From the NCBI GenBank assembly GCA_033439265.1, contig JAVTVX010000034.1, positions 11,191,001-11,255,000 of the forward strand: 64,000 nucleotides of DNA, given 5' to 3'. The position numbers and the translations under genes were made by a program. Within the stretch, counting starts at the first letter, position 1. Every line of letters starts with the position of its first letter. The notes beneath the pieces are model-generated. The model did no database searches, was not told where the DNA came from, and saw nothing but the letters and a program-made list of their open reading frames with translations. This stretch comes from Dillenia suffruticosa. Its lineage: Eukaryota; Streptophyta; Magnoliopsida; Dilleniales; Dilleniaceae. Positions 10,590 to 23,042 of this stretch are shown here, piece after piece.

Positions 10590-13500
10590 TTTTGTAAGGA
10601 GAATAAACTGAATGATGTGATCTGCGAGATTTCATATCAGTAGATTCAGTTTATTCTCGAGAGGCAAAAACTAACGGGAATCTGAGGCACGAGATGATAG
10701 GCACTAGGGTGGGCACCGCGCCTCAGGATATACGAGATAAAGAGATCTATGGTGCATGGTAGAAAAGAATTGCCAAGTTAGGGTAATCCTTATCAGTGGC
10801 ATGCACAATGACTTAATCTCGTTCTACTAGTCATATCCTATGGACACGTCGGTTCGACTCGCCCCTTAAGAGCATTGTGTTACTCTCTTCGGCTCCTAAT
10901 GTGAGGATGCAAAAGAAAAGGGTTAATCATACAATGATGCAAATGTCAAGTATGATAACCAAGTTAAGAAATATGGATAAGCAAATTTCGGATGGAATTT
11001 AGGTACTGGATGTGATCCAGTTTTTACCTGATTCGTGGGAAACCGTGAAATCCTATCTTACACTTGACGAAAGTATTTGTACTTTCGTCGATATGAATAC
11101 GAATTGTGAGCTCAATGAGGAGCACCTAGAGGCGAGTAGGCCATACTCGAGTCATGCTTATTCAGAGGAATCGAGTAAGGACTTCCCTGGCGCTAAACCA
11201 ATAGCATAAGCATGTGAACGAAACTCGAGATCCAGGTAATAAAAACCATTCGAGAAAACCGACAACGAGGTACAAAAGCGCATGGAGATGGAATTTGATT
11301 AAACCAATGTAAATTATTACGTTTGAGGTAGATTTGGTCATTTCGCTCATGAGTGTGACAAGCAAAAATTAATATCCTTCTTTTTTACGTGGTTTGAGAT
11401 TTGTCTCATTCACTATAATACTCGCTGATTTCTCTCCTTTGTAATCAGGAGCAACCGACCACGTAACTCGAGACAGGAGTGCGTAAATAGAGTTCCGTCA
11501 AGTGAATCCTTAAGCTTGGAGGATTTACGTCAAGGATAGAGCATTTGTCGTTGTCAGAGGGAACGACACTTGCCATGACATTCTTAATACTGTAGGCATT
11601 CGACAGATCTTCAATTTAGTACCTTGTTTAAGATTGACTAGGATATGCATAAAATCATACTTTTTTTTTTAATAATACGACAATTCTATGAATTGTTCTG
11701 GTTTTAATCCATGATGAATTGTATGCACTGGGTGCTGCTCCTTCTAATGGTTTCTTGTCATTCTTCTATTGTCTTTACATCTGATTACGTAGATGATGAT
11801 ATAAATGAATGACATAGTAGACTTGGACACATTAAGTTAGAGATAATGAATCGGTTAGTAGCGAGAGGTTTATTGGACCCGCTGACCAGATTCGAGTTAC
11901 CCATATGTGAGTTTTGCCTAGTCGGCAAAATAACAAGAAAATCATTTGGCAATGCAATGAGAGCTGGAACTCCATTGCAGTTAGACCATTGTGCCTTTCT
12001 TTTTTTGTGGTCTTATGAACATGAGAGCCGAAAATGGAGTTGTGTAGATAATTATAGACGCTTACGTGCATTTCGGTTCATCTATCTGATCTCGCATAAG
12101 TCTGAGGTATTAGACTGTTTCAGGAGGTTCATAAGTGAGATTGAGAATCAGTTAGATTTGAGAGTAGAGACTCTCAGAGCCGATTGGGGATGCAAGTATT
12201 TGTCTAAACTACACATGGAGCTCAGTTTCGAGAAGAGTATTACGAGATTACTGACTATTAGTCAGTTTCCTATTTGAAATTTGGACAGTGAGGCAGTCTG
12301 ACCTTAGCCACTTGAGGTTATGGGGTTGTACCGCGATTTCTCGCATTCACACGGTGAGTTAGGCCCGCGAGAAAATACGTGTTCTTAGGCGAACATACGG
12401 ACGACACTATAATCGAGATTAAGTCTCGTAATACCATATTACTTGAGAATGATTTCCCTAAAAGAGGTGAAATCAATTTGGACCTTACCCTTTATGCGAT
12501 GGATGAGCTTAGTGGCTCGGGGAGCCCAACGGCGGGATACAAGAATCCACTACAGACCTTGATTTCAGTGGGAACGATCCATCAAGAGGTAAAGATTTTT
12601 CTCTCATCATAAAAGTATTGAGGATGCGTATTTAAACGTCGCTTCTCAATTGAGGGTGAGACCTTCGTTGTGACTCTAGAGGATGATGAGAAATCTAAAA
12701 CGGTTCAAGAGGCTCTCGAGGGTTCTGCAGAAGATGCAAAGACAGTTTATTAAAGACCATAAATGAGGAGAAGGAGTTGATGAGAATCAACGGGGTCTAA
12801 GACCTAGTTGATTTGCCTGAGGACGGAAGGACTATTGGGAACAAGTAGGTTCTCAAAGTCAAGATAAAGGTCAATGGATTGATGAAGAGGTAAATAACCC
12901 GTCTAGTAACCAAGGGTTACACTTAGAATGAAGGGTGGACTATCGAGATGTCGTAGTCAAATTTATCTCGATCCGTTTAGTGATTGTCACGAACATGGAT
13001 CTGGAGTCACACCACAAGGACGTAAAGACCGCTTTCCATAGTGGAAGTCTAGATGAGGCGATCTACATAGAGCATCCCTCTGGGTTCGTTCTAGTAGTTT
13101 AGGTGAATAAGGTCTGTTGATTTTAGAAATCAACATACGACCTTAAGCCATTATCCAGACAGCGACGTCTGAGATTTCACGAGAAGGTGATATCTTATGG
13201 TTTTGTAATGATCGAGTAGGATCATTGTATCTATCTGATACATCCAGATGGCTCCTTTATGAGCATATTCTCATATATAGGTAACATTCTATTGGCCGGG
13301 AACAACAGAGAGTATCCAATGACCATTGTAATATGGTTATGAGGTTTTAATTCATTCTCGGATTTTTGATCTATAGAGATCGCTTGAGAATGGTGTTAAC
13401 TCTTTAACAAGAGTTTTACATTAGGTAGATTCTTGAGCATTTCGAGATGAGCGATGATGACCTAATATATACTCTATTGTTAAAGGTAAAAACTTGATTC

Positions 13501-14240
13501 TTGACATGTGTCCTAAAATTTATCAAGAAATAAGGGAGATGAGCAGAATCCCTTATGTCAGTGCAATATACATTTCTAGTGTATGCGATGAGGTATACAC
13601 GTGTGATGTACAGTTTAATGTATGCGATGAGGCATACATGATCAGACGTTTATTTTGTGGTCGATCTGGTGAGTAGGTATTAATAGAATCCTGGAAGGGA
13701 TCACTGTAGAGCAGTGAAAAATGATTCTGAAATATCTCATTTGAACTGCGGACCTCTCCATGTGTTATGGATCAGGTGAGTTGCGTTTTTTCGTTAGAAT
13801 TCAGATACTGACTGGGAGTAGTGATCTGAATAAACGCAAACTAACATTAGGTTTTATCTTCTTAGAGCAGTAAGAAGAGAAGTTGTATATCTCTATTTAC
13901 GATAGAGACTGAGCTTGTAGTATACTCAATTGCAGTTCATGAGAATGGTTGGCTTCAGAAATTTCTGCAAGACTTAGGGGTTATGGCAGATATTGGGAGG
14001 TCAGTGATGGTTATTGTGATAATCAGACCACCATTGCCAACAACTGAGACTCTAAGTATTATTGTAAAGTGAAACACATTGATACCGAAAACCACTTTGT
14101 GAGAGATATTACCGAGAAGGGTAATGTGACAATTAAGTACATCTTGACATACAGCATGATAGCTGATCCCTTCAGAAAACCTGTTGTGAGAGATTCCTTT
14201 GTGAGATAAGGAATTATTGGGTTTAGTGTATTTTAACATT
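10590..14240 (+). pseudogene. Copia gag-pol pseudogene (plus strand)
   Basis: Collinear, with many stops and frameshifts, with the minus-strand copia polyprotein. Gag remnants lie at 10590-11210 (VIQFLPDSWETVKSYLT). The GAG-pre-integrase and integrase region is at about 11810-12280 (MNRLVARGLLDPLTRFELP, CEFCLVGKITRK). RT remnants lie at about 12780-13350 and RNase H/C-terminal remnants at about 13690-14240 (ADPFRKPVVRDSF). No intact catalytic motif survives in a single frame, so it cannot encode a working polyprotein. Confidence 0.8.
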
Positions 14241-15320
14241 TCTCATTATGTATTATTTTAGATGCTTATTGAAATATATGACATGTATGCATTATTGGGT
14301 CACATATTTATTTCATGCACTATTTCTTATCATATATTGTGAAAGATGTGTCAGACAGACATGGTCGATTCTCTCACACGAGTGACCACCTTCGACTCTG
14401 AGTGAGCGGAGATGAGACGGATTCTAGTTGTAAGAGACTTTGAGAGTGGCCCTACTAAAACATAAGTCGCCCTGATATGCATTCAGAATGAGATTATATG
14501 CGATATGACCGATATGGAAATACCCACATCCATGTTGCCTGTAAGTAGCCACATTTGACATCTCAGATATTACCTGTGATTTGTGATATTGTCTCTGAGA
14601 TACTTTCTCTGAGATACTTTCTCTGAGATCTCTGGGTAAAGTCTTATGTATAGATTGAGTCTCATACCTGCACAGTATTAGAGAAATCTGATATATGCCA
14701 TTTGAGAGATGGGGGAATAACACTGTGGTACGTATTTCATACCACGTGTGATGAGACGACCATGGAACAGTGTGAACTATTATTTGAGACGATAGTTTGA
14801 TCTTGATCCCCGTTCCCACTGTGTGAGACCTGAGATTCATTGGGTGAGATCTCTTATGCCCTTATTACTTTCGACTGTCTTTAGAAGTTTTGGTTCAGTG
14901 TTATTACTTTAGTCTGTTTACCTATGGCCCGGAAGATAAATTGAGATCTAAGGGGCAGGTCTAGGAAAACAGCTGAATTGAGACTGATAGATTCGAGTTT
15001 GGGAAAAGGAAAACTAATAGACATTACATCATTGTCGTGTATTCACAGGTCGACCTGTTATTTTAATCCATATTAGGATTCAAACATAATGGTGAATACA
15101 TAGTCGAGCAAATTGATTGGAGATCACTTTCGATGAGGAAAGTGGCTCGATGGATGTAAATACATTGAGTCTGGGGTATAACGAGTTATTTTTATACTAA
15201 CGGTGACTCCTCGATCATCCAAACAGGTGTATCGAGAAGTCTTTGCTTGCAGGTGTACTCGTCGGTCGCACGACGCCCAATCCAGTGTGAAAGTCTAGTA
15301 GGGTGATGTGACCTAGCCCA
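14241..15320 (+). mobile_element. 3' untranslated part of the plus-strand copia
   Basis: Non-coding sequence homologous to the reverse complement of about 23500-24620 in the other copia. For example, the block 'cgagaagtctttgcttgcaggtg' lies near 15233 and its counterpart near 23600-23625. The homology fades at about 15320, short of any LTR. Confidence 0.65.
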
Positions 15321-15344
15321 TATCATCGATACCACTGTGCAGAG

Positions 15345-18296
15345 TCTAGAATTGGTGAATGTTTCGGTGGTGAATGAATTTCCAAATGTTTTTTCGAACT
15401 AGTTACCAGGTTTACCTCCGGTTCGAGAATTCGACTTTGCTATTGATTTGACTCAAGGCACGACACCTATTTCTATTCCTCCATATAAGATGGCACCTGC
15501 GGAACTGAAGGAGTTAAAGGTCCAACTACAAGAATTGTTGGACAAGAGATTTATTCGACCGAGTACCTCACCTTGGGGTGCTTCGGTTTTACTCGTGAAG
15601 AAGAAAGATGGTACGTTTCAATTGTGTATCGAGTATCGGCAGCTAAACAAGATGACCATCAAGAATAAATACCCCTTACCGAGGATTGATGATTTATTCG
15701 GTCAACTCTAAGGAGCGAATGTCTTTTCGAAGATTGATTTGAAGTCTGGCTATCACCAATTGCGAATAAAAGAAAATGATGTTCCCAAGATGGCGTTTAG
15801 GGCGCGGTATGGGTACTATGAGTTTTTGGTGATATCTTTCGGTTTAACGAATGCTCCGATAGTTTTTATGGATCTCATGAACCGAGTCTTCCATTCCTAT
15901 CTTGACAAGTTCGTCATTGTCTTCATTGACGACATCTTGGTGTATTCCAAGATTGACGAAGAACATGCATAACATCTTCAGATCGTGTTACAAACTCTCC
16001 GAGATAAGCAATTGTACGTTAAGTTCTCAAAGTGTGAATTTTGACTAAAGGAAATTGGATTCTTGGGGCACATTGTATCTGGAGATGGAATATTTGTTGA
16101 CACGAAAAAGGTAGAGGCTATTCTAAAATGGGAAAAACCCAAGCACGTCACCGAGATGAGAAACTTCCTTGGATTGGCAGGTTATTACCGGAGATTTGTC
16201 GAAGGATTTTCCAAAATTGCAGCTCCATTGTCTGCTTGACACGGAAGGGAATTAAATTTGAATGGAATGATAAATGTGAGTAGAGTTTTCAAGAACTCAA
16301 AAGGAGACTCAAGTCGGCTCCCATACTTGCTCTACCTACTGCTAGTAGTGATTATATAGTTTACAGCGATACCAGCAAACAAGGGCTAAGATGTGTTCTA
16401 ATACAAGGTGATAGAGTTATCGCCTATACTTCTCGATAGTTAAAGAAGTACGAACTGAATTATTCTACCCATGATCTAGAACTTGCTGCCATTATATTTG
16501 TTTTGAAGATTTGGCGGCATTATTTATACGGAGCCACATGCAGAATTTTCACCGATCATAGAATTTTCACCGATCATAAGAGTCTCAAGTATTTATTTAC
16601 CTAAAAAGAGCTTAACTTGAGGTAAAAGAGATGACTAGAGCTGGTTAAAAACTATGATCTGGTGATTGATTATCACCCGGGTAAGGCAAACGTTGTTGCG
16701 GATACTCTAAGCTACAAGTCCTCATATTCTTCTCCAACTCAGGGGAATTCTTACCTTTCATGTCTAGTGGGACTTCGTGCTCTTGGAGCCAAATTTGCTT
16801 GTGATGACAATGGTGTATTGTTGGCGAAGTTTGAAGTTCGACCAACCCTGATAGACCGTATTAAAGAGCTCCAAACTACTGATGAGGAGCTAAAGGAGAT
16901 AGTAGAAAGGGTTCGTAAGGTTGAAACTGGTGATTTCCATATTCGGGAGGATGACATAGTAGTGTATGGAAAAACGGATTTGTGTTCCTAAGAATGATGA
17001 GCTCGGAAATGCCATACTTGAAGAAGCGCACTCTTCGACTTATGCTTTTCATCCTTGAAACACTAAAATATACCGGACCATCAAAGAAACTTACTGGCAG
17101 TTAGGATTGAAGCGGGAAATAGCTAAATTTGTAGCAAGGTATCTCATATGCTAACAAATCAAGGTCAAACATCAGAAGCCGGCAGCGACACTTCAACCAT
17201 TGCCTATACCTGAATGGAAATGTGAGCACATCACTATGGATTTTATGGTGGGATTGCCACATACTCTGAGTCGTCATGAAACTATTTGGGTAATAGTTGA
17301 CATGCTCACAAAATCGACATATTTCCTCCCTATTCAGAATACCTACTCTTTAGAGAGATTAACAAAACTGTATCTTGATGAGATTGTCTGACTCCACGGG
17401 GTTCCAGTATCAATTGTATCAGATCGTGATCCCCGATTCACATCCTGATTCTGGCCTAAGTTATAAGAGGCCTTGGGTTCTAAGTTAAAATTCAGAACTA
17501 CATTTTATCCACAGACGGATGGACAATCCGAGCGTACAATCTAGACATTGGAAGATATGTTGAGGGCATATGTGATGGACTTCCAAGAGAGTTGGGATAG
17601 GCACCTACTGTTGATCGAATTTGTATACAACAAAAGCTATCAAGTTAGTATTGAGATGCATCCTTCTGAAGCTCTTTATGGAAGGAAATGTTGAACTCTA
17701 CTTTGTTAGGATGAAGTTGGAGATGGGATGAAGTTGGAGAGTGAAAGATTGAAAGTGTAGAACTAATTGAAACAATGATAGAGAAAGTGAAGGTGATTCG
17801 GGCGAGAATGAAAGCGGCTCAAGATAGATAAAAGAGCTATGCAGACAAAAGAAGAAGACTTTTGGAATTTGAGGTCGAAGATACGGTTTTCCTGATGGTT
17901 TCACCTTGGAAAGGTGTGATTAGATTCCGAAAATGAGGCAAATTGAATCCCTGTTATATTGGACTATTCAAGATCCTTGAGAGGATAGGAGATGTGGCCT
18001 ATCAGCTAGAATTACCTTCGGATTTAGAGAAAATTCATGATATGTTTCATATGTCAATGCTAAAAAAGTATTTCCTAGATCCCTCTGACGAAATTGAAAC
18101 TCCTTCGATAGAGTTGAACCCAGATCTGAGTTTCAAAGTGCAACCTATGCAAATAATAGATCAGCAGATCAAGCAGTTGAGAAACAAACGAATCCCTATC
18201 GTTAAAGTGTTGTGGAGAAATAACCAAGTGGAAGAACAGACTTGGGAGACTGAAGAATCAATGCGGAAGCAACACCAGCAGTTCTTTAATGTATAA
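15345..18296 (+). pseudogene. Pol of the Tekay-like gypsy element: RT, RNase H, integrase, chromodomain-like tail
   Basis: Domains in order. RT is at 15345-16260, with [26 protein letters not shown] and the catalytic [10 protein letters not shown]. RNase H is at about 16270-16720, including [12 protein letters not shown] degraded zinc-binding region is followed by the integrase core at about 16990-17900 (WKCEHITMDFMVGLP, IVSDRDPRF, YPQTDGQSER). A C-terminal region at 17943-18296 ends in VLWRNNQVEEQTWETEESM, as in chromodomain-bearing gypsy elements. More than ten in-frame stops and several shifts interrupt it, so it is dead. An 18-bp tandem duplication sits in RNase H. Confidence 0.85.
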
Positions 18297-18332
18297 CTTG
18301 TATTTTGAAATTTCGAGAACGAAATTTCTTTT

Positions 18333-18343
18333 AGAGGGTTAAG
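18333..18343 (+). promoter_or_regulatory. Polypurine tract of the gypsy element
   Basis: AGAGGGTTAAG just before the 3' LTR, preceded by 'gaaatttc...gaacgaaatttc', the usual tail of this class of elements. It is partly eroded by two T residues. It would prime plus-strand synthesis. Confidence 0.55.
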
Positions 18344-18346
18344 TGT

Positions 18347-20729
18347 TGTAATACCAAAAATCCGGTGTTAGAAATTTTGTTAAACGTCTTTATAATATAA
18401 TGAAAAATTTTAAATTTTATTGATTTTTGATTTTGGGATATTAAATTGGAGTTTTAGGTATATTTAAAACATCCGTATTTGCAAATTCGTAGTACATTTC
18501 ATTGTTGATAAATTTGGAGTTTTAATATAATGTGGGTATGAATATATATAAATATATTTATATTTATTTAAAAAAAAGAGATTGGCATGGAACAGGGGAG
18601 AAAATTCGCGAGAGAAGGAGAAACAAATGGGCACATAGTGAAAAGGTAAAAAGGCCAATTTGCCCTTATAGCTTAAGTGAACACTTAACATAAGAGAGGG
18701 GCAAAACGGTAATTTTACCCCCAATTTGATGTCCATGCACAGAAGGAAGGTCTTCTTCATATTTTTTTTCTTCTTTTTTTTTTCTTTCTCTCCTTCGCGC
18801 GACTGCTTCTTTCTCCGTCTCTCTCGGTCTCACTCTCACTCAAATCTCTCTCTTCAATTCTTGAAACAAAGAATTAAACGGTGGAAATCTAGGGTTTAAC
18901 GAAGGGAAAAAATTAGGGTTTTTGAAACCCAACCCCAAAACGTAATCCAATTTTCAAATCAAGGTAATTTCCTAACCCTAATCTTAGGTTTAACTTCATT
19001 TTTGCTAGATTTAATTTGTATCAGGGAGATTAAAGAAGTTACCTTAGAGAACCCTAGGTCTACGAATTATGGAGATTTTAGGAAAATCAGAGTAAACATT
19101 TTTTTTTTCTATATACATTTGGTGTTATTAATGACATTAGGACGTACATTCTTGATTTTTGGACAATTAGGAGTTTGAAATGTTTTGATTCCTTTCTGCA
19201 GATTCTTCTGGATCTAATCATGATTTATAATATGCATGAATTTGCTTTAGAATCAACACTAATAAAAAAGATAAAGCTGAAAATCAATTGAGGATTGGAG
19301 TAAGACATTATTGGACTAAATTGTGAAAATTGAGAGTGGGTACCTCCTTAGAGGTAAGTGGATGGCTTGGTTTTATATGAATGAGAAATTGATTTCAACT
19401 ATGGTTTCTCAATTGAATTTTTAAATGAGTTTATGGAATGAAATTATAAATGTTTTGTAATTGTGGTGAGCTTGAAATGGATTTTGTGATAAAGTCATGA
19501 CTCTTGAATTTGAATGATGATTTATTTGCACCATATTACGATTGAATACTCATATGAATTGTGAAATATTACTCTTTTTTATACATTGAGTATGAGTTGA
19601 TTATGAAATTGAATGTGGTAATGTGGTGCTAGAAATGAAATGACTATAGTCTAAGTTTTGTCACAGACCGGGCCATCGGGGCGGCGTGGTTAAGGCCGGT
19701 TAAATTGGCTTGGGGGAAGGTGGGTTGGAGAGTCTTCACCAGCCGCTAGATAATGTGGTAGTACCCCATGGAGTTCTGGGCTAACGCCAAGGAAAAAATG
19801 GATTTTATAAAAATTGTGGAAAAAGAAAACCCTCTTGGCGGATCCTACCAACGGCCATGGTAGGATAATGTTTTCGGCAGACCCCAAAATTATGGAAAAA
19901 AATGAATATAGACTGTTTGATTCGATTATATGAGTCATGATGGTTTGATATGAATGATTTTATGTGAATGAGTTTCTTTATTATATTAAATTATATTTGA
20001 TACATGCATATGGCATCATCACCTTCACCCGTCATTTATATGTTGCATACCATTGCACTTTACTCATTGAGTATTTAAAATACTCACCTCCTCATTTTTA
20101 AAAATTCTTTCCAGAGGAAGTATAGAGTGACGACATCTATTAGTGCCGATCGGAGATCTATTTTTGGTTGATTTTGAGTAAGTATGGATTATGTAATCAT
20201 TTTGGGAGTTGTAGATCATCGGATCATGGAAAGGAAGTTTTGTATATCTCATATTGTATGGATTTTACTGATATTGATTGAATTCTTTGAGTAAGTATTA
20301 GAAAAATCCAAACGACTATGATTTGGGATTTCATTCTTTTGCATGAAATTATTTTTGAGAAAATGTTTTATCTTGTACTGGGACATTTGGATTATAATGA
20401 TATATTTCGATATATTATTCCGGTTTTATGAGTTTTATGAACTATTTGAGAATTTTGCATTGGCTGGGATGGCCACACTACATGTATGTATGTATAGGGA
20501 TTTCCCGATTGTGTGTCGATGCATGCATATGTGTATAGGGATGGATCAGATGGGTTCCTTGCATGTGTGTTGTGTATATAATTTCTTATTTTGATAAATT
20601 TTATGTTTTGAAAGATTTATTGTGTAATTGGGATGTTTTGTACTATCTCAGTATATGGGGAAGTCATGCCCGTTTGCCGAGATAATGCGGCGGTTGTTGC
20701 ATGCTCGACTTGAGGGTCGGGACGTGATA
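18347..20729 (+). repeat. 3' LTR of the Tekay-like gypsy element
   Basis: Begins TGTAATACC and ends GTGATA (the 5' copy ends ATGACA). It is collinear with 2685-5123, about 56 bp shorter through small deletions, and is followed by GGAAT, the second TSD copy. It contains the same GC-richer block (about 19660-19800). Confidence 0.85.
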
Positions 20730-20845
20730 GGAATTTCCCTTGTCTCAAACTCCGGTGAAAAGTAGAAGAAATGGAGAAGAAAAGGTATCTAGAAACAACT
20801 ATCTTGGTTTTCTTTTACTTGAAGAAATTGAGGTATTGGAATGTG
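20730..20845 (+). mobile_element. Family A internal region 2, second segment
   Basis: Continues the interrupted internal region: GGAAT, then caaactccggtgaaaagtag and gtatctagaaacaac, homologous to about 1051-1165 in internal region 1. Similarity breaks at about 20845, where a minus-strand pararetrovirus end begins. It picks up again at about 32248. Confidence 0.75.
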
Positions 20846-20852
20846 TAGTTTA

Positions 20853-20866
20853 GGCTCTGATACCAA
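20853..20866 (-). promoter_or_regulatory. tRNA-Met primer binding site at the pararetrovirus end
   Basis: On the minus strand TTGGTATCAGAGCC, a full match to the initiator-tRNA-Met site. In pararetroviruses it marks the genome start, downstream of the promoter. It could instead belong to an LTR element, but no paired LTR is seen. Confidence 0.55.
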
Positions 20867-21123
20867 TCTACAATATGATCAAACTTAAGACCAAAACAAG
20901 ACAATAAATATATATAATGGTAATCCTTTTCGAATGTGGAAGATCAGTTTAAACTACAGTTATAGAGTATACTTTGGATAACCACAAGACTATACTAGAA
21001 GGAGCTATTATATGTTAAGGAAGATAGATGGAGTAAGAGATAGAGCCAAAGAGAGTGAGAGAGAGCTCTTGGAGGAATTTTTGAAGGGAAAAATAGGCTC
21101 CCCGAACCCCTTTTCAAACCTTT

Positions 21124-21131
21124 TATTTATA
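21124..21131 (-). promoter_or_regulatory. TATA box upstream of the pararetrovirus PBS
   Basis: TATAAATA on the minus strand, about 260 bp upstream of the PBS and followed by a CT-rich leader (about 21020-21075). The placement suits a pararetroviral transcript promoter. This is inference from position. Confidence 0.4.
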
Positions 21132-21361
21132 GCCATAAAAAACATATCATATTACATCATCTATGACATAATACAAAGACATGAAAATACAGTTCACACC
21201 ATACGCATACAAAACTTTTCTTACACATCACTACACTTGTACTCCAAGAAAAGCTAAAGCTTGACAAATACTAAAGTTAAAGCACTTACCTTTTTAAAAG
21301 CAAAGGACACATTTTGAAAAAGCAAAAGCTAACGACAAAAGCTAAAGCAGTGGAATCTCAT

Positions 21362-21606
21362 CATGGAGATTGCGATGGAAATGGAAGGTTCACTTTTGTC
21401 TAATGAGAAATCCTAGAGCTTGGAGGGAGACCGGACTGATCAGAATCTAATGAACTATTATCACAATAATTTACCCAATTCTTGGATTGTTCATTGATGA
21501 AAAGTCTCATTGCCGGAACAACTTTATGTTTGAAATGGGCCGAGAAAAGATCATCTGATTTCCATGAATATGTCCCTTTATCCTTGAAATGGGCCTAGAA
21601 AAGTCT
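21362..21606 (-). pseudogene. Probable pararetrovirus 3' coding remnant
   Basis: A minus-strand frame without stops over about 60 codons includes KDKGTYSWKSDDLFS and KVVPAMRLFINEQ, then runs into stops. I do not recognise a domain. It lies between the pararetrovirus promoter and the CACTA-like segment and could be the end of the polyprotein, but that is inferred from position only. Confidence 0.35.
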
Positions 21607-22806
21607 TATTAGTGTAATGGTTTAGGGTAAAAAAAAATTTATGTAAACCTATCGGCAACGTATTAACGATAGAAATTAGTTACGAAAATATTTTCGTCGA
21701 TAATCTATTGGTGTAATGGTTCAAGGTAAAAAAAAAATTTTTTTAAACCTATCAGCGACGGTTTAGTGACTGAATTTTTAGCAACGGAAAATTTCCGTCG
21801 CTCATACTTATTGTCTGCTATCAACAATTGATTAGCGATAAATTTTTTAGTGATGGAAAAATTTCATCATTGATGTGGTTTAGGAAAAAAAAATTTTATA
21901 TAAATCTATCAATGACGAATTAGTGACAGAATTTTTAGCGACAGATCAGCGACGGATTTTTATTTTATTATTTTGTTATTATTTTATTATTTTATTATTT
22001 ATTATTTTATAATTCTTTTTCTTTTTATTTTATTTATTTTATTGGGTAAATCAAGAAAAATAATTTGTTATTCTATTTTAATTAATCAAATTTATGTTTT
22101 TGGATCAAAAAATATTTTATTTCTTTATTTAGCACAAATTTAATGAAAATCGAATTTAAACAGTTAGAAAAGTTCAATAAAAATATTCAATGAAAAAAAA
22201 TTACCCCAAAATAAAGAAAAAATGAATTGTGATGAGAGCGAGATAAGAAAAAAAATGTGAGAGTGAGATAAATATTAAAAAAAAAGAGAGTAAGACAATA
22301 AAAAAAAAGACTTAACAAAATGGATTGTGGTATAGTAGTTGTGACAATTCAAAAATCACCAAGATATTTAGATTCGAATCCTGGTGATGGTAATTTTCTC
22401 AAAAAAAAAGATGGCAGAAGGGTGCGTGTGCGGACGCGTGCACACGCACCATACACTCAAGCAGGTGCCAAGAATCAATGACTAAAATTTTTTGTCGCTA
22501 ATAGTTTTATATATTGTCAGCTATCAGTGATGGATTCTTTAGCAAAGGAAAATTTCTATCTCTAATTTGCACTGATATTTTTACATATTGTCTTCTATTA
22601 TCGACGGATTAGCGACGGAAATTTTTGTCGCTAATCCATCCCTGATAATTAAGCGATAGATAGTAATTCGTTGGTAAAATTTAGTAAGGAGGTTTTTAGC
22701 GACGGATTTAGCAACAGAATTTTATGTCGCTAATACTATTTAACGACGGAATTTTTACTATCAGTGATAGATATTTCTATTGCTGATACCTTATTTTATA
22801 GTAGTG
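21607..22806. mobile_element. CACTA-like terminus with subterminal repeats, left end not found
   Basis: The right edge ends ...TTATTTTATAGTAGTG (22791-22806), the reverse complement of a CACTA terminus. Inside are many 'agcgacgg' words in both orientations (21640-22760) and a unit of about 100 bp repeated near 21605, 21705 and 21880 (agtgtaatggttt...aacctatc). Such subterminal repeats bind transposase accessory protein in En/Spm elements. No CACTA start was found on the left and no transposase frame exists, so this is a truncated or non-autonomous element. The sequence right of GTAGTG belongs to the pararetrovirus. Confidence 0.55.
22326..22410 (+). mobile_element. tRNA-like SINE fragment
   Basis: Shows a box A-like TGGTATAGTAGTT (22328-22340) and a box B-like GATTCGAATCC (22371-22381) about 31 bp further on, then a poly(A) run at about 22400. 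No target duplication is obvious. It could be a SINE head or a relic tRNA-like sequence inside the CACTA-like segment. Confidence 0.4.
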
Positions 22807-23042
22807 ATAACTTGTAAAGTCCATTTGATCCTGGATAAGCAGTTAGATGGGAAAAAAATCCATGGAGATAAATACCTTGATAACGAATAAACTTTTATTA
22901 GGATACCAATAATCCTAGTCAGAGCTAACTTCTTGATTAAGACCCTTGCTTCTTTTGGGAATGATCTAATTAACGTTTCATTTATTTTGAACATCTTTAA
23001 ATATGGCCATAATGGATGAAATAGTAAACGTAAAATAAGACC
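22807..23042 (-). pseudogene. Pararetrovirus polyprotein fragment beyond the copia insertion
   Basis: An open minus-strand frame (for example LFHPLWPYLKMF, LIRSFPKEARVL) runs from the copia boundary to the CACTA end. If the copia and one TSD copy are ignored, its codon phase is exactly that of the RNase H frame at 30657-30314. This supports a single ancestral reading frame split by the insertion. The family domain here is unknown to me. Confidence 0.55.

Larger units (their letters stand above)
9062..15320 (+). mobile_element. Decayed TNT1-like Ty1/copia element lacking its 3' LTR
   Basis: A 5' LTR (9062-9532), a PBS, a GC-rich leader, a degenerate gag-pol (about 10590-14240) and about 1.05 kb of 3' untranslated sequence, all collinear with the minus-strand copia at 23043-30313. 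The similarity stops about 100 bp before the 3' LTR should begin, and the sequence then joins the gypsy RT. Absence of the 3' LTR together with loss of the gypsy gag-protease segment suggests deletion after insertion. Confidence 0.75.
2685..20729 (+). mobile_element. Ty3/gypsy chromovirus-type retrotransposon (Tekay-like), disrupted by later insertions
   Basis: Complete in outline: two 2.4-kb LTRs, a PBS, a Gag start, a Pol with the order RT-RNase H-integrase-chromodomain-like tail, a purine tract, and a 5-bp TSD GGAAT (2680-2684 and 20730-20734). The long LTRs, the MPPRRR Gag start and the post-integrase tail fit chromoviruses of the Tekay/Del type; the lineage is my inference from motifs. 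Between about 5890 and 15330 the C-terminal Gag and the protease are missing and are replaced by foreign DNA that includes an hAT element and a copia element. Many stops make it inactive. The LTR pair has diverged visibly, so it is old. Confidence 0.85.

Noticed and set aside
21225-21245. 'catcactacacttg' as the left CACTA terminus
   Set aside because: Only the first six bases fit the right end at 22806, it lies far outside the subterminal repeats, and the pararetrovirus-like sequence lies between.
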